64,000 nt of DNA from Clostridiales bacterium (GCA_012839295.1 DUNO01000055.1:1-64000); one strand, 5' to 3'; positions 8,930-17,576 are shown, counted from the first letter of the stretch. The notes: generated by a model not told the origin, from the sequence alone. Made by a program: numbers and translations.

Positions 8930-10813
8930 ATGGAGCAAAAGAACAGGAGCTTAAAAGAATTGCCTTTTGTGATGGAGGGCGGTCATTTGCAGGAGAGAAG
9001 CGCGGCAGAGTATTTATTAATAAACGGTCAGCAGGCAGCAGTTCTTGACTTTGGTTTATCCCGCGTGGCAGGCATACTACAAAATGAAACAGGATTATAC
9101 AATCTATGCCTCTCCCTGGAAACCTCAAAAATTTGCTGCAATGGGAACTTGTGGATTCTGCCGCAAAACAATTATTTAGATAAAACAGTGTGCATCAGCG
9201 GAGAAGGGGAAAAAAGTGCACAGGCGGTACAGACAGGGGTAGAGATAGTCCTTGCATCCGGATGCTATACACTCACAGTTTATATTGGCTGGCCCTCTTG
9301 TGATATTTTTGGAAAGCGATTATCCCTGCAAATGAAAGATGGTGAAAAATTAGAACAGACCTATGCCCGTTTTTATTGGGATACCCTGCTTCCTTCCGTG
9401 ATTGAACAAACCGATGCTTTGGTTTTTCCAATCAGTGAAGGGTATGTGCTGAGTACGCTGGAGCCCGGTAAGTATGCGGGTACCTATCCCGACGTGGATC
9501 ATGAATTTCAATGTAAAGGCCGGATCGCTCTGCGTGGCGGCTGTGAGCTGGCAGTTGTGGAGAGAATGATGAATCTGCAGTTTCGGATGATGAGAGAGGA
9601 TCCGGCCGGGCTGTGGCGCAATCCATGTGCTGTACAGCCGAAAGGGGAACGGGAATATCATGTGCGCAGAGACAGCATGGACCGCTCTGCTAACGCTGAG
9701 ATGTTTCTGGTCACAGGGAATGTGGAAATCCTGGAGACTGCATGGCTGTATTATGCTGCTACAAAAGACAGTACCTGGCTGCATACGCACATAAAAGATC
9801 TGGAGGGAGCGGCTTCTTTGCTGGAGCATTTGACTGACCATAACGGAAAGCTATGGTCGGACGTGTTTTATGAGGATCAGGTAATAAAAGACGGTATGGA
9901 ATGCATGTCGGCCGCCCTGGCTGCCCATGCACTTGAACTGCTGGCAGAGCTGGAACAGCATTTGGGACGCAGCGAAGCGGAAACCAGATTTCGGGGTCTG
10001 GCTAATAAAATTGCACGCAGCCTAATTAAGCCGTTGCCTCATGGTTTTTGGAATGAGGAACATCTCCGGTTTGCAGATTGGATTGACCGGAACGGGAAGG
10101 TGCATGACCACATTCACCTGCTGGCCAATTGCCTTCCGGTATTGTTTGGATATGCTGCTGAGGAGCAAGCTCAAGCCGTGAAAGCTCTCATTGAGGAAAA
10201 TTTTGAAGAATTTCAACGTTTCCCCACCTTTTTATCCCCTTGCATCGCCGATTATACTCCGGATGAAATAGGCTGTGCCGGACCTTACGATTTATGTGCG
10301 GCCGGACGGTACTGGTGCTGGGATGCCGCTTACTGGGCATTTCTTGGCAGAGGAGATGTGCTGGGGCATCAGCTGATGCAGGTGGCAGCGCAGGCAAAGA
10401 CAGACGGATACCATATGGGTGAGCGCTATGATATGAACCATGTTTATTATAAGGATCATAAAAATTGGCATGGTGCGGCTTATTATTATGAGTATCCCTG
10501 CGTGTTCCTTTGGGTGTTGCTGCAGGAGTTCCTGGGGCTGCGGCAGGGAATCGATGTGGATGTTGAATTACGTCCGGCACTTGACCGCTTTGGAACTGTT
10601 ATTGCGGAAAACTACGGTATTGAGTATGAATACGGGGCGAATGAATTTGCGGTAAAAAATACTGCGTCCCGCAGCCAGACACTTCGCCTGCAGCTGCAAG
10701 CACTGTATCCAGGCAAAAAATTGTATTTAAAAGATGTAGAGCTTTCTGGGGAAAGCATTTTTCAGCTGGATGCAGGGGCAAGTCTGAACGTATCGGTAGA
10801 TACTGATTGTTAA
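8930..10813 (+). CDS. Alpha/alpha-barrel glycoside hydrolase (MGH1/trehalase-like)
   Basis: A 627-residue cytoplasmic protein with no signal peptide. The N-terminal 200 residues look like a beta-sandwich. The rest resembles six-hairpin glycosidases of the MGH1/GH37/GH63 type, with motifs such as DSMDRSANAEMFL, HDHIHLLANCLPVLFGY and the aromatic RYWCWDAAYWAFLGRGD. Catalytic acids cannot be assigned safely by eye. It is the last gene of the transport operon, 71 bases after the binding protein with GGAGGG before the ATG. It probably splits the imported oligosaccharide inside the cell. The exact CAZy family and the sugar are unknown. Confidence 0.75.
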   Translation: MEQKNRSLKELPFVMEGGHLQERSAAEYLLINGQQAAVLDFGLSRVAGILQNETGLYNLCLSLETSKICCNGNLWILPQNNYLDKTVCISGEGEKSAQAVQTGVEIVLASGCYTLTVYIGWPSCDIFGKRLSLQMKDGEKLEQTYARFYWDTLLPSVIEQTDALVFPISEGYVLSTLEPGKYAGTYPDVDHEFQCKGRIALRGGCELAVVERMMNLQFRMMREDPAGLWRNPCAVQPKGEREYHVRRDSMDRSANAEMFLVTGNVEILETAWLYYAATKDSTWLHTHIKDLEGAASLLEHLTDHNGKLWSDVFYEDQVIKDGMECMSAALAAHALELLAELEQHLGRSEAETRFRGLANKIARSLIKPLPHGFWNEEHLRFADWIDRNGKVHDHIHLLANCLPVLFGYAAEEQAQAVKALIEENFEEFQRFPTFLSPCIADYTPDEIGCAGPYDLCAAGRYWCWDAAYWAFLGRGDVLGHQLMQVAAQAKTDGYHMGERYDMNHVYYKDHKNWHGAAYYYEYPCVFLWVLLQEFLGLRQGIDVDVELRPALDRFGTVIAENYGIEYEYGANEFAVKNTASRSQTLRLQLQALYPGKKLYLKDVELSGESIFQLDAGASLNVSVDTDC

Positions 10814-11021
10814 CATAATAAGAGTTATCGTTGAAAAGTGGGGACACAGTAACCCTGATGATGTAAGAAAAAAATCCTTAAACGAGTATCTCTATCTGAA
10901 CTTTATGAAAGGGCAAAGGTGAAGGCCAGGCTCCACTGCCGCTACAGTGGTAAATTTATTGCTTGATTTTACTCCACATCTGTTAGATACTATTATCAAT
11001 CAGAATGATGGGAGGCTCACT

Positions 11022-11206
11022 ATGGAAAAGCAACAGGTAGAGGAACTCAGACAAAAATATATTCAAAATCCTCGGAAAGTATGACTGCAAAGTTCGTCAA
11101 AAATATGAGCGATTCAGACCTGCTTGATATGCATTACTTTCTAACGGAGGATGATGACCTTGATGGCGGTGAATTCGAAGAAGGCTTTTATATCGACCTT
11201 TTCTAA
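11022..11206 (+). pseudogene. Small hypothetical gene, frameshifted
   Basis: A good start (GGGAGG then ATG at 11022) opens a 20-codon frame, MEKQQVEELRQKYIQNP..., that stops at 11082-11084. A second frame beginning at the overlapping ATG at 11081 continues as MTAKFVKNMSDSDLLDMHYF... for 41 codons. The two halves read naturally as one acidic protein of about 60 residues split by small deletions near 11071-11080. The ATGA overlap could instead mean two coupled mini-genes, which is less likely. Function unknown. Confidence 0.5.
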
Positions 11207-11385
11207 TCACGGTCCACTTTTCATGCCGCTTCAAGCGGACGACCGAACGTGTGAAGTACACAGGCAAAGCCGGGAACAAAGTTTTTGGATTTATTCATTT
11301 TGTGGAACATGGTAAGGATAACACTGCGGACCGCCTGGAAAAGGCAGTTGAGGAGATTGCGGTCTTTGAGAAAAAAGGGACGTAA
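11173..11385 (+). pseudogene. C-terminal fragment of an unidentified gene
   Basis: An open stretch without a start codon. From about 11218 it encodes a protein-like tail with basic and acidic blocks (FKRTTERVKYTGKAGN..., later LEKAVEEIAVFEKKGT) and ends at a TAA. The composition looks like real coding sequence that lost its 5' part. The family was not recognised. The stretch 11386-11645 after it holds no gene that can be supported, only a 19-codon ATG frame at 11538-11597 without a ribosome site. Confidence 0.4.
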
Positions 11386-11645
11386 TTCCTCATCAACCGT
11401 AAAGACACAGTGACGGTGTGTGCAGCGAACAAGCTTAAATGACATTTTAGTGATGTTTTCCATAACAACAGCCCTTGGATGAAGTGAATATTGAATTATT
11501 TTGTAATTATCATTGAAAATTTTCTGTAGTATATTCATATGACTATTATGACGGAAAATGAAGAAAAAGAAAGCCCCTCTTATTCCTCTCATGAGTGAGG
11601 GGGTAGGGGAGTTGAAGTGTCGTTTGGAACAGGAGCAGTTATTAT

Positions 11646-11795
11646 ATGAATGACATATGGGACAATAAAATTCAGAGAAGATGGAAAAAGAAATTATATG
11701 CTGATACTAAGGGGGTACTGGCATCAACCGTCATTTTTTTATCTCCTCTAGGAAAGTGGCTCCATAAAATTAATTTTAATAGAAAATCAGATTAA
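11646..11795 (+). CDS. Short hypothetical ORF, probable remnant
   Basis: A 49-codon frame, MNDIWDNKIQRRWKKKLYAD..., highly basic. Its middle (11709-11748) matches a 41-base segment at 26887-26927 with about 83 percent identity, and both can be read as K-G-(V/I)-L-x-S-T-V-I-F. This suggests both derive from one gene family or element. No family recognised; possibly not translated. Confidence 0.3.
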   Translation: MNDIWDNKIQRRWKKKLYADTKGVLASTVIFLSPLGKWLHKINFNRKSD

Positions 11796-11818
11796 ATTAT
11801 GAAAGAAGGAAAAATATA

Positions 11819-11974
11819 GTGAATTTAAAAAATTCAATGGTCTATCATTACTGTGATCTTAATGCTTTTTTAGGTATTCTAAAAACCAGGGCACTATGGA
11901 TGTCTGATGTGAAAAAAAGTAATGATTCCACGGGATTTTCGGGTGATTATCTGGATTATGAAATGATTCTATGA
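11819..11974 (+). pseudogene. DUF2971-family protein, N-terminal fragment
   Basis: A GTG start after AGAAGGA opens a 51-codon frame with the N-terminal signature of DUF2971 proteins: YHYCDLNAFLGILKTRALWMSDVKKSND. Full-length members are roughly 250-350 residues, so at least four fifths is missing. The frame stops at a TGA within sequence that no longer resembles the family. DUF2971 genes are frequent in accessory and defence islands. Confidence 0.6.
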
Positions 11975-12036
11975 CGAGAACCAAATAGGAATTTGGAGTT
12001 TAGGTTAATTTATAAAGCACGAAGGGAGATTCAATT

Positions 12037-12369
12037 ATGCAATATGGCTCCAAGCCTGACGCCATTTACCCAAACGAAAATATTAAAAGCGTTTGCTGCA
12101 TCAAAAATATCATTACCCGCCCAAATATCTTCGTCGGAGATTACACTTACTACGATGACCCAAACGGGCCGGAGAAGTTTGAAGAACACGTTACACATCA
12201 TTATGAGTTTATTGGTGATAAACTGGTTATAGGAAAGTTTTGTGCAATAGCAAAGGGTATTGAGTTTGTAATGAATGGTGCAAATCACAGGATTCACAGT
12301 GTTACGACCTATCCCTTTAACATTATGGGAAATGGTTGGGAGAAAGCGACTCCAACGCTGGCAGCGTAA
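12037..12369 (+). pseudogene. Vat/CatB-like O-acetyltransferase, truncated
   Basis: A 110-residue N-terminal half of a hexapeptide-repeat O-acetyltransferase of the streptogramin/chloramphenicol (Vat/CatB) group. Recognisable parts are the GDYTYYDDPNGPEKFEEHV block, IGKFCAIAKGIEFVMNGANHR with the conserved Asn-His region, and the following FNIMGNGWEKATPTL. Intact members are about 205-220 residues. Here the frame meets a stop right after PTL, and no left-handed beta-helix C-terminal half follows. It is therefore almost certainly inactive. A ribosome site (AAGGGAG) precedes the ATG. Confidence 0.75.
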
Positions 12370-12478
12370 TGTGTCGTTCTGATTATTCATAAAATACGAA
12401 GGTAAACAGGAATTTGAAATGCTGTGAGGTGTAGTCAGTGAAAGGGCTGTTCAAATATTTTACGTCGAGGATGCTATC

Positions 12479-13012
12479 ATGAAAATTGAAATTGTAACAT
12501 ACAATCCGGATTGGGCAAAGAAATTTGAAGCAGAGAAAACAAATCTGCTCCATCTTTTTGGTTCCCATGCCAAAGCCGTCGAACATATCGGAAGCACGGC
12601 GATACCGGGTCAGCGGGCGAAACCGGTCATTGATATCTTTGTTGGCGTTTCGCCTTTTGAGGAACTGTCTTTTTATCAGCATGTTTTTAACCCAAGGGAG
12701 TATCGCCACACCCCCACGGATATGACAGGCAGGTATCTGTTTGCAAAATACAAAAACGGCACTTGGACGCACAACATCCACATTTTACCGTACCATGATG
12801 GGTTTTATCTGCGCAATGAATTCCTTTTGCGGGATTATTTGAAGGAGCATCCTAAATTATCTGATGAATACGGAGCAGTAAAAGAGAGGGCAGCTATGGA
12901 AAACGGCAGTACCATAGAGGCATATACCCGCGCAAAGACAGAATTTATTTAAAAGGTGATTGATGCGGCAAGGGCGGAAAAAGGCTTGCCCCTACAAAAG
13001 GTTTGGGAATAA
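12479..13012 (+). pseudogene. GrpB/UPF0157 family protein with an in-frame stop
   Basis: A GrpB-family (UPF0157, nucleotidyltransferase-fold) protein of unknown substrate. Family motifs seen are YNPDWAKKFEAEK, VEHIGSTAIPG and KPVIDI, and GTWTHNIHILPY. A TAA at 12950-12952 ends the frame at residue 157. The same frame then continues for 19 sense codons, KVIDAARAEKGLPLQKVWE, to the TAA at 13010-13012, exactly the tail expected for this family. A single CAA to TAA change explains this. The shortened protein could still fold, so loss of function is likely but not certain. Confidence 0.75.
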
Positions 13013-13081
13013 TTCAAAATGGATGAAGCGCACTGGATGCTCTAAATACGGCGTATCGACTTTTATGGAGGGCTATCAAAT

Positions 13082-13388
13082 ATGAAAATCCAGGTGATTG
13101 GAGCCGCAGGGGTCGGAAAAAGCACCCTTTGCAAATATATCAGCGAAAAAGTCGGTATTTATTGGATCGGGAGATCATGAGCAAGACACCCGTGAATTTT
13201 TAGATTGGTGCAAGACCTATCTCACAGAGGATGAGAATGCTATCTGTTCCCTTGCTTGCCACCGGCGTTTTTTAAGGGAAGCAAAATGCAAAACACTGGA
13301 GTTGAACGCAGATCAATCGGTCGATGCATTATGCCGGCTTGTTTTAAAGGAGTGCCAAGACCCCGCAGTTAAACCCGAACGCCCATAA
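13082..13388 (+). pseudogene. P-loop nucleotide kinase-like protein, frameshifted
   Basis: The ATG at 13082 opens MKIQVIGAAGVGKSTLCKYI, a Walker A loop typical of small adenylate-kinase/topology-modulation-type P-loop proteins, but the frame stops at 13178-13180. A second frame, coding from about 13170 to 13388, continues as GDHEQDTREFLDWCKTYLTEDENAICS... and looks like the C-terminal part of the same protein. The central part with the Walker B region is missing, so this is an internally deleted, frameshifted gene. Confidence 0.6.
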
Positions 13389-13517
13389 AATCACCGGCGT
13401 CGTCTGCGTGGAGGAAATCAAAGCACCGATGATGCGGGAGCCGCTGGCTGGACGCTGGACAAGCTGGTGGACGAATTGGCCAAAGGTAAGCCTGTGGAGA
13501 AGATTCTGAGGAACTGA
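13357..13517 (+). pseudogene. C-terminal fragment of an unidentified gene, frameshifted
   Basis: Overlaps the end of the previous fragment in another frame. It reads KTPQLNPNAHKITGVVCVEE, continues to about 13451, then one shift later resumes LDKLVDELAKGKPVEKILRN and stops at 13515-13517. The two halves look like one protein tail. No family was recognised. Confidence 0.4.
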
Positions 13518-13608
13518 ATTTTAATTATTTCATCAATAAAAGTAAGGCACCTTTCATTGCTAATCCAGCCGATAGGCTGGATTATAAAAATTTTAAGGAG
13601 ATCTATGC

Positions 13609-13644
13609 ATGAAGAAAAATAATGCTAAGGAGATTGTGCGCTAA
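13609..13644 (+). CDS. Possible leader peptide
   Basis: An 11-codon frame, MKKNNAKEIVR, with an ideal ribosome site (AAGGAG, spacing 8). The stop is two bases before a strong hairpin (13647-13680). This arrangement is typical of attenuation leaders, but no intact gene follows, only remnants. It may be a relic of an inducible resistance or element gene. Confidence 0.35.
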   Translation: MKKNNAKEIVR

Positions 13645-13646
13645 CC

Positions 13647-13680
13647 GGGAGGTTGCGTAGAATCGAAAACGCGACCTCCC
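13647..13680 (+). promoter_or_regulatory. Strong hairpin after the leader ORF
   Basis: GGGAGGTTGCGT (13647-13658) pairs with ACGCGACCTCCC (13669-13680) over 12 pairs including one G-U, with a 10-base loop. No U-tract follows, so it could be an attenuator stem or a ribosome-site-masking stem rather than a terminator. The left arm contains GGGAGG, itself a ribosome-site-like sequence. Confidence 0.45.
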
Positions 13681-13857
13681 AATAGAATCCTTATATTCTT
13701 GAGCTCCGATCGTGTGGCAGCGGATGATAATCCAATGAAACCCATGTCTATCGCTATGCAGCCGCTTACTTCACCACTGTTTCCAATAAAACGCATGGAA
13801 GAGATGACAAGGCTAATGGGTGGAGATGGCTTCGCAGAATAATATCCAAACAGAAGG

Positions 13858-13895
13858 ACCTCCTGATCTATCCTTACTCGGATGGGTCAGGAGGT
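13858..13895 (+). terminator. Terminator-like hairpin
   Basis: ACCTCCTGA (13858-13866) pairs perfectly with TCAGGAGGT (13887-13895), with further weak pairing inside, followed by TGTTTTGTG. It lies at the right side of the decayed island. Confidence 0.55.
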
Positions 13896-13913
13896 TGTTT
13901 TGTGTACTTTTTT

Positions 13914-14051
13914 TCATCTACATCCACCGTCACGCCGGACCTTGAATTCCACGGTGAATTTGTCCCCATAGACGGTAACTTTCTCAATCAGTCGGCGGAC
14001 GGGGGATTCGTCGTATTCCGTGACGGTGGCGGGCTGTTCTTCGCATAATAA
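13914..14051 (-). pseudogene. Serine site-specific recombinase, C-terminal remnant
   Basis: Read on the minus strand this gives EYDESPVRRLIEKVTVYGDK followed by FTVEFK, the hallmark C-terminal stretch of large serine recombinases of Tn4451/CTn-type elements. After EFK an extra base shifts the frame; the alternative frame restores SGVTVDVD. Upstream (14046-14051 on the plus strand) the similarity ends. Only about 45 of the usual 500 or more residues remain, so the gene is dead. It marks the island as remains of an integrated element. Confidence 0.65.
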
Positions 14052-14184
14052 TTTATTATGTTATATATTCCGGTTTTTCATTGTATCAATGTAGAAATTT
14101 TGTTACAATTTATTTGCTATTTAAACTTAAATAAATTAAGTTGAGTAGTACTTAACAATTTTATTAAAATGATAGGGTGAAAAT

Positions 14185-15930
14185 ATGAGATTTGATACGA
14201 AACATATTGCGAATGCATTCGCATTTAGAAATTACTCAATTAAAAAGAAGATGATTATAGCATTGATTCTTTGTGTTTTGCTACCATTTTTTGTTATAAC
14301 ATTTATTATGTCAAACATTTTGACGGCGATAGAAATGAAAGAAAATAGAAAAGAGGAAACTTATATTATTGAAGATATTTCAATGGAACTGGAAAATATA
14401 GCGAAAAGAGCGGATGAATTTGCAGAATCCAATCTGGGGAGTGGGGCTGTTAAAGATATCCTAAGGGATCGGGGCAGTATGAATGATTATCTTATTTTAT
14501 ATGACAATTTTAAAAATTTTGTTGCTCATGAAGACATAAAAGAGACAATATATCTTGTGAAAAATGGTACGATAGTTTTTCAGATCGGTGATTATTACCT
14601 TTATCCGGATGTAAACTTAAGTGTAGAAAATACATACCCGGGAAAAGGGAGTTGGTCGGGAGTGGATAAGATAAAGGTTTTTGGTAAGGGCTTTTCAAAA
14701 TCATTGGAATTCTTGTCACGTTCGTATCCGGTCTATGATTATTCAAACAATAGTTATATTGGACAGATTGTGGTGAGCTACAGTATGGAGGAGATTTGCT
14801 CAAGATCCATTGATAAATTTGCTTCAGAGGATAGGGTTAATGTCTTATATCATCCCTCAGGCAGAGTACTTGCATATAGTAATAGGAATGGCATGGAAGA
14901 AGAGAGTGATTTGTTGGACAAAATCCCACCTTCTCAATCGTTGGGATATGTAAATATCCAGTCAGATAAACAAAAAGGTACGCTGTATTATTCCAGATTA
15001 AATAGTGGTTTTACTATTGTAAGAATGATTAAAAGGCAGTGGCAGCCTGAGATTTTGATAAATTTGGTACTGACGGTTTTTGTATGTGTTTTGTTTGGAT
15101 TTGCGTGTATATTTATTTTGAATAAATATATAATTGAACCATTGAATGCGTTGTCTGATAAAATGAAACATGTAAAGCTGGGAGAATCAAAAGAGATAAA
15201 GATAAGGGTAAATCAAGACGAGATAGGAAGTATAGTCAGTGAATACGATAAGATGATGAAAACCATCAACTCTCTTATAGAACAAGTTTATATTGAAAAA
15301 ATAAACAAACAAGAAGCTGAAAAAAATGCACTTATCTCTCAGCTAAAGCCACATTTTTTGTATAATACTTTGGATAGTATAAAATGGTTGGCAATAAAGA
15401 TAAAAGCCCATGAAGTCGCAGCGCAGTTAGAAGCTCTTTCGGAAATATATAGAAATGTCCTGAATTTTGGACGGGAGATGATTGCTGTCGAAGAGGAGAA
15501 AAAGTTTTTGGAAAATTATTTTTACCTTATGAAAGAACGGGCTTCCGTTCCCATGGAGCTTATAATAGATATAGATAAGGAGCTGAAGTTTGCTTATTTA
15601 CCCAAATTAATCATACAGCCTTTGGTTGAAAATTCAATAAATCATGGACTTATCAACCAAGATAATGGCGGAACAATATATGTGGGCATCAGAAAGAAAG
15701 TTATTAATTTTGAAGAACTGATTGAGATTCGTGTTTTTGACAATGGAGTGGGAACGAATGCTTATGAATTGATGAAAACAATTAAAGATGAAAATCCAAA
15801 ATCTGCATTTGCGCTCAGAAATATTGATAGGCGTATACGTCTGAAATATGGTGAAAAAAGTAAGCTGTTAATATTCAGCAAAAAGAGTAGGGGGACACTT
15901 GTCTTAGTGAGATTAAAATATACTGGATGA
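14185..15930 (+). CDS. Sensor histidine kinase (YesM-like)
   Basis: A 581-residue membrane sensor for locus B. A hydrophobic segment near 25-48 is followed by an extracellular domain of about 240 residues, a second helix near 288-312, a HAMP region, and a His_kinase domain with H390 in SQLKPHFLYNTLDSIKW. The HATPase shows IIQPLVENSINHG and DNGVG. It is 49 bases upstream of its regulator. AT-rich codon usage is stronger here than in locus A, as for the whole of locus B. The start has GATAGGGTG upstream, a modest ribosome site. Confidence 0.93.
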   Translation: MRFDTKHIANAFAFRNYSIKKKMIIALILCVLLPFFVITFIMSNILTAIEMKENRKEETYIIEDISMELENIAKRADEFAESNLGSGAVKDILRDRGSMNDYLILYDNFKNFVAHEDIKETIYLVKNGTIVFQIGDYYLYPDVNLSVENTYPGKGSWSGVDKIKVFGKGFSKSLEFLSRSYPVYDYSNNSYIGQIVVSYSMEEICSRSIDKFASEDRVNVLYHPSGRVLAYSNRNGMEEESDLLDKIPPSQSLGYVNIQSDKQKGTLYYSRLNSGFTIVRMIKRQWQPEILINLVLTVFVCVLFGFACIFILNKYIIEPLNALSDKMKHVKLGESKEIKIRVNQDEIGSIVSEYDKMMKTINSLIEQVYIEKINKQEAEKNALISQLKPHFLYNTLDSIKWLAIKIKAHEVAAQLEALSEIYRNVLNFGREMIAVEEEKKFLENYFYLMKERASVPMELIIDIDKELKFAYLPKLIIQPLVENSINHGLINQDNGGTIYVGIRKKVINFEELIEIRVFDNGVGTNAYELMKTIKDENPKSAFALRNIDRRIRLKYGEKSKLLIFSKKSRGTLVLVRLKYTG

Positions 15931-15979
15931 TGTGTAGCAAAAAGTATAAATATCATACACAAGAATAGGAGTTGGCCGT

Positions 15980-17488
15980 ATGAAGCTGATGATAGTAGAC
16001 GATGATAGACAGATTAGAGAGGGAATAAGAGATGGTATAAATTGGAGAAGCCTGGGGGTAGATGAGGTGTTTGACTATCCGAATGGCAAAGAAGCGTATC
16101 ATTATTATCAAAATATTAAGCCGGATATCATATTGGCTGATATAAAAATGCCGCAGATGGATGGGATTGAACTTTTAAAGGCGATTAGAAAATTGGACAA
16201 AAGTGTTTGTTATGTAATCTTAAGTGCTTATTCGGAATTCTCATATGCGCAGGAGGCACTTAAACTGGGGGCAAATGGATATGAGCTAAAGCCTTTAAAA
16301 ATGCAGAATCTGGTTAGTCTGATGAAAAACCTCATTCATGATATGCAGAATAAAGCCATCAATCTAAAGTATCGGGAAGATATACAAAATAGAAGATTTC
16401 TTGACTGGATAAGAGGAGAGTCTTCTTTTGAGACTGATTCTAACTTTATGGTACAGAATTTTTTTAAAAGTATAAATATGATACCTTCTAATTATTTGAT
16501 TCTTGCAATTATTGAAAAAATTGATGATACAGGGTCGGATGATTTGTTTTGGGAAATCCTTTCTGATTATAATGTACATTTCATTAAGATAGATAAGCGC
16601 AAAGCATTAGGATTTCTATATACAGATTCTTCATATCTGCGCATGTTTGAAAACAAAGTGGTTCTTATGAAGGAGCTAAAGAGTATGCTGACTCGAATGA
16701 ATAAACATGAAATCAATAGTAATATCGGTGTTTCGGATATATTCACTTACAATAATTTGCAGGCTGGATATAAGGAGGCAAGAATGGCAATTGACTGTTC
16801 CTTTTATACAGGAAGGAACAGTATTAATTTTTTTGAAGTAATAAACACACAAAAAATAATGAGTACCGGACAAACAGTAAAAGAAGCACTTGAACAGCTT
16901 ATAAGCGATACAAGAGCTTGTGATGATATGAAAGTGAAGGAAGATATTACAGTACTGTTTGATATAATAGAGAGCAAAAAAATAAGTAAAGATGTTTTGA
17001 TAATGTTGCTGCAAAAATTTACAATTGAATTTGAAAATTATGTTGGAGAAGATCATATCGCAGAATTAATAGAGCCTGTATATTATTTAGATGAATATAA
17101 GGATAAATTAATTGGTTTTACTGAAAAAATAATATCCAATATAAAATTTAATTCCAGTAAAGAGGAGTATTCCTTATCTGTGAGAATGATGATGGATTAT
17201 CTTAAGAATACTGATATAACTGAAGTTAGTTTAGTAGATGCTGCTGAAAAAATCGGAAAGTCACCCAGCTATTTAAGCTTTCGATTTAAGGATGAGGTAG
17301 GAATGACATTCGTGGATTATATTACTGAGTATAGAATAGATGCAGCAGACAAATTGCTGATAGGGACAAGTTTGCCGGTAAGTGAGATTATGAAAAAGGT
17401 AGGCTATCATGACTATGTTTATTTTTCAAAATTATATAAGAAAAAAAGGGGTCGATCTGCAAGTGAAGTAAGAAAAAATAAAAAATAG
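15980..17488 (+). CDS. AraC-family response regulator (YesN-like)
   Basis: A 502-residue regulator. The receiver domain (1-120) has D7/D8, phospho-acceptor D54 in LADIKMPQMDG, and the KP pair. The C-terminal AraC domain (about 400-500) contains VDAAEKIGKSPSYLSFRFKD and the second helix GYHDYVYFSKLYKKKRGRSA. It is cotranscribed with the kinase and followed 88 bases later by the binding-protein gene it probably controls. Confidence 0.93.
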   Translation: MKLMIVDDDRQIREGIRDGINWRSLGVDEVFDYPNGKEAYHYYQNIKPDIILADIKMPQMDGIELLKAIRKLDKSVCYVILSAYSEFSYAQEALKLGANGYELKPLKMQNLVSLMKNLIHDMQNKAINLKYREDIQNRRFLDWIRGESSFETDSNFMVQNFFKSINMIPSNYLILAIIEKIDDTGSDDLFWEILSDYNVHFIKIDKRKALGFLYTDSSYLRMFENKVVLMKELKSMLTRMNKHEINSNIGVSDIFTYNNLQAGYKEARMAIDCSFYTGRNSINFFEVINTQKIMSTGQTVKEALEQLISDTRACDDMKVKEDITVLFDIIESKKISKDVLIMLLQKFTIEFENYVGEDHIAELIEPVYYLDEYKDKLIGFTEKIISNIKFNSSKEEYSLSVRMMMDYLKNTDITEVSLVDAAEKIGKSPSYLSFRFKDEVGMTFVDYITEYRIDAADKLLIGTSLPVSEIMKKVGYHDYVYFSKLYKKKRGRSASEVRKNKK

Positions 17489-17576
17489 ACTATAAAATAT
17501 TGAAATAAAGCTATATTTGCCTTGAAATTGCTATTGTAAAATAAAACTATCTTAAGGAGAAAAGGAGGATATAGCA

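Larger units (their letters stand above)
10814..14051. mobile_element. Decayed mobile-element or accessory-gene island
   Basis: More than 3 kb without one clearly intact gene. It contains at least eight truncated or frameshifted pieces of families common on conjugative elements and genomic islands, and ends with a minus-strand serine-recombinase C-terminal remnant. Left and right boundaries are inferred from the end of locus A and the start of locus B; no terminal repeats or attachment site were identified. The first 200 bases (10814-11021) hold no recognisable gene, only a short open stretch around 10898-10966. Confidence 0.5.

Noticed and set aside
9350-9841. Minus-strand 163-codon frame
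   Set aside because: It is antisense to the glycoside hydrolase and lacks any recognisable motif.
11538-11597. Nineteen-codon peptide MTIMTENEEKESPSYSSHE
   Set aside because: No ribosome site and no conserved context; too short to support.
12383-12781. Minus-strand 132-codon frame
   Set aside because: It is the antisense of the GrpB gene, whose plus-strand motifs are clear.
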